Shown: positions 16,262 through 23,306 of the stretch, one piece after another
Numbering within the stretch: position 1 is the stretch's first letter
Layout: every line of letters begins with the position of its first letter
Assembly (NCBI GenBank): GCA_964423095.1
Contig: CAYRDI010000028.1
Coordinates: forward strand, 1-26,410
Direction of reading: 5' to 3'
From: Micavibrio_A sp964423095
GTDB taxonomy: Bacteria; Pseudomonadota; Alphaproteobacteria; Micavibrionales; Micavibrionaceae
DNA length: 26,410 nt
The notes under the pieces: model-generated
What the model was told of the DNA's origin: nothing
The model's input: only the letters and a program-made list of their open reading frames with translations
Database searches by the model: none
Translations under genes and position numbers: made by a program

Positions 16262-17101
16262 TCAGGGTCTTGGTTCCAGCCGCGCCCGGAGCATTAACAT
16301 ATCCGCCCACACCAGTTTCTTTTGCGAGGGCGTGCGCAAAAGATACGCCGGATGGTAGGTGGCAATCGCTGGCACCGGGGAAGTGTGCGCAGAAATACCG
16401 TCCGTCATTGGCTTATAGTCATGGAAGCGGCCACGCAGTTTTGAAATGGCATCACCGCTGCCCAGCAACCCTTTCGCCGAAACCCCGCCGCACAAAATCA
16501 GCACATCGGGATTCACGAGCGCGATATGCCGTTCGATGAAAGGGAGCGACATATCGATTTCGGCGGGTGACGGAGTCCGGTTTCCGGGCGGACGCCAGTT
16601 CAGGACATTGGAGATATACACCGCTTTTTGTGGGTCCTCCTCCGTTCTGGAAAGTCCGATACAGGCGAGGATACGGTCCAGCAACTGCCCGCTCACCCCG
16701 ACAAAGGGTTTTCCCTGCCGGTCTTCATCCGCGCCCGGTGCTTCCCCCACCAACATCACCCGCGCCTTGGGGTTGCCGTCGGCAAAGACCATGTTCATGG
16801 CGGTCTTTTTGATGGCGAGCCCGTCGAAGGAAGCAATCGCAGCCTGAAGTTCTTCGAGCGTATGGCTGGCCCGCGCCGCCGCGGCCGCCGCCAGCGCAGA
16901 CTCCGCAGTTCCCGCCAGTTGCGTTACATTTTCGATACGGTTCGGAATTGTTTGTGGTGCTATTTCGACGGGCCCCGATTCCAGAATTTTACGCGCCGCC
17001 GCCGTCCGGTCGTTGGGGGTATCCTGCAACGCCTCGTCCGCACCGGCGTCGATATGCCATTGCAGGGCAGAAAGCAGGGGATTTTTCGCAGGTGCGGTCA
17101 T
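16262..17101 (-). CDS. type-4 uracil-DNA glycosylase homologue lacking Fe-S cysteines
   Basis: 279 residues. It removes uracil from DNA in base excision repair. The family 4 core is clear: VFADGNP (105-111), GEAPGADED (119-127), KPFVGVSGQLLDRIL (131-145), NWRPPGNRTP (168-177) and YHPAYLLRTPS (249-259). An extra N-terminal region of about 80 residues, as in many alphaproteobacterial forms, includes an alanine-rich stretch (66-78). Family 4 enzymes normally hold a 4Fe-4S cluster through four cysteines. At the matching places here are non-cysteine residues (FDGLAIKKT 92-100, NWRPP, EIDMSLPF 181-188), and the whole protein has only Cys147 and Cys204. The ATG at 17101 is divergent from ETF-QO. The glycosylase call is good; activity without the cluster is an open question. 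Confidence 0.9.
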   Translation of the reverse strand: MTAPAKNPLLSALQWHIDAGADEALQDTPNDRTAAARKILESGPVEIAPQTIPNRIENVTQLAGTAESALAAAAAARASHTLEELQAAIASFDGLAIKKTAMNMVFADGNPKARVMLVGEAPGADEDRQGKPFVGVSGQLLDRILACIGLSRTEEDPQKAVYISNVLNWRPPGNRTPSPAEIDMSLPFIERHIALVNPDVLILCGGVSAKGLLGSGDAISKLRGRFHDYKPMTDGISAHTSPVPAIATYHPAYLLRTPSQKKLVWADMLMLRARLEPRP

Positions 17102-17124
17102 TGGCCTTAGGGGGTTGAGGTGCT

Positions 17125-17138
17125 ACTTATATATAAGT
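17125..17138. promoter_or_regulatory. 14-base perfect palindrome between udg and ETF-QO
   Basis: ACTTATATATAAGT reads the same on both strands. It sits in the 89-base divergent gap, 24 bases upstream of the UDG ATG, and contains TATATA cores that could serve as -10 elements in either direction, although no good -35 was found. It may be an operator or a shared promoter core. Confidence 0.4.
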
Positions 17139-17190
17139 GTTCTTTTAGCTTTATCCTGTACCATTCATCATGACAAGGAGCCTTTGACAT

Positions 17191-18822
17191 ATGTCCACCC
17201 CGATCCGCGCCGACCGTGATGTGATGGAATATGATGTCGTGATCGTGGGCGGCGGCCCCTCCGGCCTCGCCTGTGGCATCCGTTTGAAGCAGTTGAACCC
17301 CGATCTGTCCGTCTGCCTTTTGGAAAAAGGATCGGAAATCGGTGCGCATCTGCTCTCCGGTGCGGTGTTTGAAACCCGCGCGCTGGATGAATTGATCCCC
17401 GACTGGAAAGAAAAGGGTGCGCCGCTCCACACCAAAGCATGCGAAGACCATTTTCTGTATCTCACCAAAACCGGCGCGATCCCCCTGCCCAACCCGCCGC
17501 AAATGAACAATCACGGCAATTACATTATTTCGCTTGGCGAGCTTGGCCGCTGGCTGGCGGGACAGGCGGAAGAGCTGGGCCTTGAAATTTTTCCGGGTTT
17601 TGCGGCGGCCGAAGTTCTTTATAACGAAATTGGCGAGGTCATCGGCGTGGCCACCGGCGATATGGGCGTGGGCAAAGACGGCGAGCGGCGAGCGGATTTC
17701 ACGCCCGGCGTTGAAATCCACGCCAAACAATGTGTGTTTGCAGAAGGTTGCCGCGGATCGCTCACCAAAACGCTTACCAAAAAATTCGCGCTCGACAAAG
17801 ACTCCGATCCGCAGACTTATGGTTTGGGGATCAAGGAGTTGTGGGAAATAGCTCCCGAAAAACACAAAGAAGGCTTGGTCGTTCACACCGTCGGCTGGCC
17901 TATGGATTGTAAAACCTATGGCGGATCGTGGATGTATCACGCAGGCGGCAATCTGGTATCGATCGGGTTTGTTGTCGGGTTGGATTACAAGAACCCCTAC
18001 CTTTCCCCGTTCGAGGAAATGCAACGGTTCAAAACCCATCCGGCGGTTAAAAAATATCTGGAAGGCGGGCGGCGCGTGGCTTATGGCGCGCGCGCGCTGG
18101 TCGAAGGCGGGTATCAGTCCTTGCCCAAGCTCACCTTTCCGGGCGGCGTGCTGATCGGCGATACGGCCGGATTTTTGAACGTCCCCAAGATCAAGGGGAA
18201 CCATTGTGCGATGAAATCCGGCATGATCGCCGCCGAAGAAATTTCCAAATTTTTACAGGTCGATGCGGCCAGTCGTGAATGTGTTGGATATGCACAAGCA
18301 TTCAAAACATCCTGGGTGCATGACGAGTTGTACAAGGTGCGCAACATCCGCCCCGGATTCCATTGGGGATTGTGGGCCGGGATGATCCATGCCGCGTTCC
18401 AGACGATCGGCGGGTGGCGGCTTCCCTACACGCTCAAAAACCATGCCGACCATGCACAGTTGGAAAAGGCGAAGGACGCGCCAAAAATAGAATACCCGAA
18501 AGCCGATGGCATTCTGACCTTCGACCGGTTGACCTCCGTCCAGTTATCGAACACCAACCATGAAGAGGACCAGCCCTGTCACCTGAAGCTCAAAGACCCG
18601 AACGTCCCGATTATGGTCAATCTTCCCGAATACGCCGAACCCGCCCAGCGATATTGCCCCGCCGCCGTGTACGAGGTGGTCGAGGAGGCGGGCCAAAAAA
18701 AGTTCGTGATCAACGCCCAGAATTGTGTGCATTGTAAAACGTGCGATATTAAAGACCCCAGCCAGAATATCGACTGGACCGTCCCGCAAGGCGGCGGTGG
18801 CCCCAATTACCCCAATATGTGA
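17191..18822 (+). CDS. Electron transfer flavoprotein-ubiquinone oxidoreductase
   Basis: 543 residues, the usual length for ETF-QO. It passes electrons from reduced ETF (fed by acyl-CoA and related dehydrogenases) to ubiquinone at the inner membrane. The FAD-binding motif VVIVGGGPSGLA is at about 16-27. The 4Fe-4S ligands are complete: Cys489 in RYCPA and Cys512, Cys515 and Cys518 in NCVHCKTCD, followed by the family ending around IDWTVPQGGGGP. A strong AAGGAG ribosome site (17175-17180) is 10 bases before the ATG. No ETF genes are nearby. It is first in a plus-strand run of four genes. Confidence 0.97.
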   Translation: MSTPIRADRDVMEYDVVIVGGGPSGLACGIRLKQLNPDLSVCLLEKGSEIGAHLLSGAVFETRALDELIPDWKEKGAPLHTKACEDHFLYLTKTGAIPLPNPPQMNNHGNYIISLGELGRWLAGQAEELGLEIFPGFAAAEVLYNEIGEVIGVATGDMGVGKDGERRADFTPGVEIHAKQCVFAEGCRGSLTKTLTKKFALDKDSDPQTYGLGIKELWEIAPEKHKEGLVVHTVGWPMDCKTYGGSWMYHAGGNLVSIGFVVGLDYKNPYLSPFEEMQRFKTHPAVKKYLEGGRRVAYGARALVEGGYQSLPKLTFPGGVLIGDTAGFLNVPKIKGNHCAMKSGMIAAEEISKFLQVDAASRECVGYAQAFKTSWVHDELYKVRNIRPGFHWGLWAGMIHAAFQTIGGWRLPYTLKNHADHAQLEKAKDAPKIEYPKADGILTFDRLTSVQLSNTNHEEDQPCHLKLKDPNVPIMVNLPEYAEPAQRYCPAAVYEVVEEAGQKKFVINAQNCVHCKTCDIKDPSQNIDWTVPQGGGGPNYPNM

Positions 18823-18834
18823 TAGAATGAGTCT

Positions 18835-20649
18835 ATGGCCCGTATGAAAAACAGAACCAGAACCGGATTCCTTTTGACACTCAGCGCCCTCGCGTTCCTG
18901 ACCGCCTGTGACGACAAGGGCGGCGAAAAGACGAGCTGGCTCGACTGGCTGAAGAAAAAGGATGAACCGAAATTACAGGCTTTGAGCATCGATGTGCCCG
19001 GCTACAGCTCCGAAACGCTGGCGGGCGATTATCTGGCCGGGCAATTCGCGCAATACCGGCAGGATTGGAAAACCGCCAGCCTGTATATGGACAAGCTGAT
19101 CGCGCTCGACCCTAAAAACATCGAACTACAGCAACGTGCCATGGTTCTGGCCATGGAGGCCGGCGATTATTCCCGCGCCATCGCGTTGTCCCGCAAAGTT
19201 CTGGACGTAGACAACAAAAACCTTCTGGCCCTTTTGTTCACCGGCGTCGATGAAATGGTGCACCAGCAATATACGGATTCCACCCACACATTGTCCAAAA
19301 TGCCCGAAAACGGGATTGCCGATTTCGTGCGCCCGATTTTGAGCGCATGGAACGATGCCACCAAAAACAAGTTCGATGAGGACGGGTTGATCGCGGGCGG
19401 GCCTTTGCACGCGTATCATGCATTGTTGATCGCCGATTATCTGGGCAAGGTTAAAGACCCCGACAAATATTTCGTCAACGTGGTCACAGGCGGCGGCGCA
19501 GACCGTCATATCCTGGAAATGATGGGCGATGTTTACGCACGCCAGGGCGACGAAAAACTGGCCGACAAGATTTACGACACCCTGATCCAGCAAAGCGCAC
19601 AGGAAGGCATTTATTCGTCCCGTGATAAATTCATCGCAGAGAAGAAGGAACATCCCGAAAAAGCCGCCAGCAGCCGGATCAAAACCCCCGAAGAAGGCGC
19701 GGCCGAAGCGTTTTATAACATCGCGCGCATTTTGTATCAGGACCAGAGCGATGATTCCGCACTGGTGTTCCTACAGCTTTCGCAATATCTGGATCCGTCC
19801 AAGGAAGATGCCAAAATGTTGCTGGCCAGCACGATGATGAAGGCCGGCCACACGGACGATGCGGTGGCATTGTACCAAGCCGTGAAGCCCGGATCCCCGG
19901 GATACCCCGAAGCGCAACGCAGTGCCGCCGAGCTTTTGGAAAACAGCGGAAAGCTGGATGAATCCATCGCATTCCTCGAAAAGAAATACGCGCAAGAAAA
20001 GGATATTGATTATCTGGTGCAGATCGGCGATGCGTATCGCCGCGCCGATAAATTTGCAGAATCCATCAAGGCGTATGACCGCGCGATCGATGCGCTGGGC
20101 GGCAAGGTTTCATCCGATGACTGGAACATCCTTTATGCCCGCGGCATGAGTTACGAGCGCGACGGCCAGACGAAAAAAGCCGAAGCCGATCTGGAAGCCG
20201 CGCTGGAATTCCAGCCGAACCACCCCTATCTCCTCAATTATCTGGGCTATACCTGGGCCGATCAGGGGATCAAGCTGGACAAGGCCAAAGAGCTGATCGA
20301 AAAGGCGGCCACGATCAAACCCGATGATGGATACATTCTCGATTCCCTTGGCTGGGTTTATTACAAGACCGGCGATTACGCGCAGGCTGCCGCCGAACTG
20401 GAAAAGGCTGTCGAACTTGTCCCTTATGATTCCACGATCAACGATCATCTGGGCGATGCGTACTGGCAGGTCGGACGCAAACAAGAAGCCCGTTTCCAGT
20501 GGGAACGTGCGTTGAACCACACCAAAAACGATGCGGAAAAGGCGCCGCTTCTGGCAAAGATTGCGGATGGCCTAACCATCGAAAAGAAAGCACCGGTGCA
20601 AGAAGCAAAATCCCGCGCCGGCGGCGATGACGCGGTCAAACCGCAATAG
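18835..20649 (+). CDS. tetratricopeptide-repeat lipoprotein
   Basis: 604 residues. The N-terminus carries a lipoprotein signal with LTAC ending at Cys25, so it is probably an envelope lipoprotein facing the periplasm. The rest is mostly TPR-like helical repeats; the clearest lie in the C-terminal third, for example around SIKAYDRAIDALG, KAEADLEAALEFQPNHPYLL, YILDSLGWVYYKTGDYAQAA and STINDHLGDAYWQVGR. These form a binding scaffold; the partner is unknown. The start could be 18835 or the next ATG at 18844; no strong ribosome site decides it. It is 12 bases after ETF-QO and 2 bases before ispE, a placement next to ispE that is common in alphaproteobacteria. Confidence 0.88.
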   Translation: MARMKNRTRTGFLLTLSALAFLTACDDKGGEKTSWLDWLKKKDEPKLQALSIDVPGYSSETLAGDYLAGQFAQYRQDWKTASLYMDKLIALDPKNIELQQRAMVLAMEAGDYSRAIALSRKVLDVDNKNLLALLFTGVDEMVHQQYTDSTHTLSKMPENGIADFVRPILSAWNDATKNKFDEDGLIAGGPLHAYHALLIADYLGKVKDPDKYFVNVVTGGGADRHILEMMGDVYARQGDEKLADKIYDTLIQQSAQEGIYSSRDKFIAEKKEHPEKAASSRIKTPEEGAAEAFYNIARILYQDQSDDSALVFLQLSQYLDPSKEDAKMLLASTMMKAGHTDDAVALYQAVKPGSPGYPEAQRSAAELLENSGKLDESIAFLEKKYAQEKDIDYLVQIGDAYRRADKFAESIKAYDRAIDALGGKVSSDDWNILYARGMSYERDGQTKKAEADLEAALEFQPNHPYLLNYLGYTWADQGIKLDKAKELIEKAATIKPDDGYILDSLGWVYYKTGDYAQAAAELEKAVELVPYDSTINDHLGDAYWQVGRKQEARFQWERALNHTKNDAEKAPLLAKIADGLTIEKKAPVQEAKSRAGGDDAVKPQ

Positions 20650-20651
20650 AC

Positions 20652-21512
20652 ATGCCCGTTTTCAAGGCCCCCGCCAAAATCAACCTGTCCTTGCATGTCA
20701 CGGGAAAGCGTGAGGACGGATACCATCTTCTAGACTCGCTCGTCGTCTTCACATCCGATGTCGCGGACGCCATTGTCATCGAGCCCGCAGATACATTTTC
20801 ATTGTCGATTACAGGCCCGTTTGCAATTCATCTTGGTGGCATGCGCGCCGAAGACAATATCGTCTTTAAGGCGGCACACGGTTTTTCGGCTTTGGTGGAA
20901 AAAGACCCGCGCGTGGCCATCACCATCGAAAAAAACATTCCGGCCGGTGCGGGCCTTGGCGGCGGGTCCGCCGATGCCGCCGCCACGGTGCACGGATTGA
21001 TGGATTTGTGGAAGGTAAAACCCGAAGACGCAGAGTTACAGGATTTTCTATTATCGCTGGGTGCCGACGTGCCGGTCTGTTTTTACGCAAGGCCCGCGCG
21101 TTTTTGCGGCGTGGGGGAACAGATTTTTCCTGCGCCCGCGCTCCCCCATTTTCCCATGCTTTTGGTTTGTCCGGATGCGCATTCATCCACCCGCGATGTT
21201 TTTGCCCACCGGACGGGGGCGTTTTCCAACGCGGCCCCCTTGCCGGACAACCTTGCCGCGCCGGATGGCTTGATCGCATTTTTGCAACGCACCCGGAACG
21301 ATCTGTCCGAAGCCGCACAAACGCTTTCCCCTGTCATCCGCACCGCCCAAAATGCACTCGAAGCACAAGAAGGATGCCGCATCGCCCGCATGAGCGGCAG
21401 TGGAGCCGCCGTTTTCGGGCTGTTTGACGCCGCCACCGCCGCACAAACCGCCCTTGAAAACATACGCAAAGACCACCCAAACTGGTGGGCCGCCGTCACA
21501 AGCATTTCGTGA
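20652..21512 (+). CDS. ispE: 4-diphosphocytidyl-2-C-methyl-D-erythritol kinase
   Basis: 286 residues, normal length. It phosphorylates the 2-hydroxyl of CDP-ME in the MEP route to isoprenoids (cytoplasm). GHMP kinase hallmarks: PAKINL with Lys9 (7-12), ATP loop IPAGAGLGGGSADAA (96-110), LGADVP with Asp139 (136-141) and a C-terminal MSGSGAAVFGLF. The ATG is 2 bases after the stop of the TPR lipoprotein gene, implying coupled translation; no separate ribosome site is obvious. Confidence 0.97.
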   Translation: MPVFKAPAKINLSLHVTGKREDGYHLLDSLVVFTSDVADAIVIEPADTFSLSITGPFAIHLGGMRAEDNIVFKAAHGFSALVEKDPRVAITIEKNIPAGAGLGGGSADAAATVHGLMDLWKVKPEDAELQDFLLSLGADVPVCFYARPARFCGVGEQIFPAPALPHFPMLLVCPDAHSSTRDVFAHRTGAFSNAAPLPDNLAAPDGLIAFLQRTRNDLSEAAQTLSPVIRTAQNALEAQEGCRIARMSGSGAAVFGLFDAATAAQTALENIRKDHPNWWAAVTSIS

Positions 21513-21589
21513 TTGCGCTGGACTTCCACCCGGAACGCCGCCAAGATCATGACACCTATCCGTCACCGCATCCGCAAAAGGAGTTTTGC

Positions 21590-22270
21590 ATGAAAAACGT
21601 GATCTTTTCCTTCTTTCTTCTGGCGATTGCCATGATTGCCATTCCCGCACCAACGTATGCCAAGACGTCTTTGAAAGACGAACTCAACATCATCGAAAGC
21701 GAATGGGCGCGGCTCAAATATATCGAACCGATGAAGCAGGAAAAGCTCAAAGGTTATCTGGCACTCGATCAGCGCGCAAAAAAAGTGATCGCGGAATATC
21801 CACAAAGCGCGGAGGCAAAAATCTGGGATGCGATCGTTCTGGCCGGTTATGCCGATTCCATGGCCAGCGTTACCGCCCTTCCCAAAGTGGATGAAGCCAA
21901 AGCCTTGTTGGAAGAAGCCATCAAAACCAACCCCAGCGCCATGAACGGTTATGCACAGATGACGCTCGGCGCACTTTATTTTAAAGTGCCCGGATGGCCG
22001 ATCAGTTTCGGCAGCGACAAAAAAGCGGAATATTATCTGAAGGAAGCCTTGCGCCAATATCCCGATGGTATGGATACCAATTACTGGTACGGTGCGTTCC
22101 TTTTGGATGATGGCCGCGCGGACGAGTCCGTGCCCTATCTACAAAAAGCTATGGCCGCCCCGGTTCGCGGCTATCGCATCACGGCCGACAAGGGCCGCCA
22201 GAAAGAAATCAGCAATGCGCTGGAAGAGGCGCAAAAAAAGCTGAAAAAAAAGAGCGTCGGGAATAGCTGA
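21590..22270 (+). CDS. periplasmic TPR-like protein
   Basis: 226 residues. A clear signal peptide runs to about residue 20 (hydrophobic core FSFFLLAIAMIAIP, then APTYA), so the mature protein is periplasmic. The rest is helical with TPR-like units: about 60-80, KALLEEAIKTNPSAMNGYA, KAEYYLKEALRQYPDG and GAFLLDDGRADESVPYLQKA. It may resemble periplasmic TPR proteins of the TRAP T-component type, but I would not assign it. The ATG at 21590 has an excellent AAAAGGAG site (21576-21583), which settles the start against a longer in-frame option at 21485. It follows ispE by 77 bases and is last before a strong terminator. Confidence 0.82.
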   Translation: MKNVIFSFFLLAIAMIAIPAPTYAKTSLKDELNIIESEWARLKYIEPMKQEKLKGYLALDQRAKKVIAEYPQSAEAKIWDAIVLAGYADSMASVTALPKVDEAKALLEEAIKTNPSAMNGYAQMTLGALYFKVPGWPISFGSDKKAEYYLKEALRQYPDGMDTNYWYGAFLLDDGRADESVPYLQKAMAAPVRGYRITADKGRQKEISNALEEAQKKLKKKSVGNS

Positions 22271-22298
22271 CCCCCTTTTTGCTTGCGGCACATCCGAT

Positions 22299-22326
22299 AA
22301 AAGCCCGCCCGATGGCGGGCTTTTTT
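22299..22326 (+). terminator. rho-independent terminator after the periplasmic TPR gene
   Basis: Stem AAAAGCCCGCC (22299-22309) with GGCGGGCTTTT (22314-22324), loop CGAT, then further T residues to 22326. It ends the ETF-QO to TPR gene run. Confidence 0.92.
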
Positions 22327-22359
22327 ATGCCATTGAAATAAAAGGATATTTTTGATCGC

Positions 22360-22375
22360 CTTTTGACGACAAAAG
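22360..22375. promoter_or_regulatory. small inverted repeat upstream of the binding-protein gene
   Basis: CTTTTG (22360-22365), ACGA, CAAAAG (22370-22375): perfect 6-base arms that overlap a TTGACG (22363-22368). The TTGACG would suit a -35 box but no good -10 follows at 16-18 bases. The site may be an operator of the binding-protein/kinase operon; weakly supported. Confidence 0.25.
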
Positions 22376-22496
22376 ACGCGTTTTTTCAATCTATTAACCA
22401 ATTTTTGAGCCCTTTGCCATAGCATAAAGGTGGGGGCTTCTGCCCAGAAGAAACCGCAACCAAACCCACTGGCTCCGGAGCGCATAAAAAAGGGTC

Positions 22497-23306
22497 ATGA
22501 AAAAATCTTTTTCCATCCTCGTACTGCTGTGTCTGTGCGCGGCCTGCCCTGCCCGTGCGGATCAGGAAACGATCACGCTCGTCGCCGATGAATGGTGCCC
22601 GTATAATTGTGCGCCAAATTCGGAAAAGCCCGGTTATATGGTAGAAATCGCCACCGCCGCCTTTGCCCGCCACGGTATCTCGGTCAAATACATCACGCTG
22701 CCGTGGGCGCGCGCCATCGAAGACACCCGTGACAACAAGTATACCGCCATCATCGGTGCCTATTACAACGATGCTCCGGATTTCATTTACCCGGAAACCC
22801 CGCAAGGATTATGCCGTTTTTCCTTTTACGTGAAAAAGGACGACCCATGGCAATTTCGCAATATAGATTCCCTGAAGACCCGCACGCTCGGCGCAATCAA
22901 CGATTATTCCTATAGCGTTGCGCTCGACGATTATATTTCAACAGAGAATGAACAATCCGGACGCGTCCAGATTCTTTCCGGTGAAAGTGCCATTCAAAAC
23001 AACATTAAAAAGTTGCTGGCCGGTCGCATCAACACCTATGTCGAAGACCGGCAGGTTATGGCGTATACGTTATCCCACAAGGACTATGACAGTATTCGCG
23101 ATACGTTACGCGATGCCGGAACCTTGCCCGATCAGGATGATGGGAACGGCATTATTTTTATTGCCTTTTCCCCGCACAACCCGAAATCCGCGGCGTACGC
23201 ACGGATTTTATCCGATGAAACAAAAGCCATGATGCACAGCGGCGAGATGAAAACGATCCTGACGAAATATGGCATAGACGATTTCACGGGAGAAAAAACC
23301 CGATGA
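22497..23306 (+). CDS. periplasmic solute-binding protein (family 3-like)
   Basis: 269 residues. An N-terminal signal (hydrophobic about 5-16, then PARA with likely cleavage after Ala21) sends it to the periplasm. A lipoprotein reading (Cys17 after CAA) is possible but the residue at -3 is not typical. The mature protein fits the amino-acid-type binding fold: TITLVADEWCPYNC (25-38) at the start, GYMVEIATAAFARHGI about 46-61, and the later GAINDYSYSVALDDYI and NNIKKLLAGRINTYVED elements. The ligand is unknown. No ABC permease or ATPase gene is beside it; instead it overlaps the next gene, a hybrid kinase, by the 4 bases ATGA, so it probably serves in sensing. Confidence 0.85.
   Translation: MKKSFSILVLLCLCAACPARADQETITLVADEWCPYNCAPNSEKPGYMVEIATAAFARHGISVKYITLPWARAIEDTRDNKYTAIIGAYYNDAPDFIYPETPQGLCRFSFYVKKDDPWQFRNIDSLKTRTLGAINDYSYSVALDDYISTENEQSGRVQILSGESAIQNNIKKLLAGRINTYVEDRQVMAYTLSHKDYDSIRDTLRDAGTLPDQDDGNGIIFIAFSPHNPKSAAYARILSDETKAMMHSGEMKTILTKYGIDDFTGEKTR

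Noticed and set aside
17107..18204. Long minus-strand open frame opposite the ETF-QO gene
   Set aside because: ETF-QO is unmistakable on the plus strand with complete FAD and Fe-S motifs; the antisense frame is a by-product of codon bias and resembles no family.
22497..22547. Lipoprotein signal on the binding protein (Cys17)
   Set aside because: The residue at -3 is Cys rather than Leu, Val or Ile, and a good signal peptidase I site PARA follows; kept as a minor alternative.
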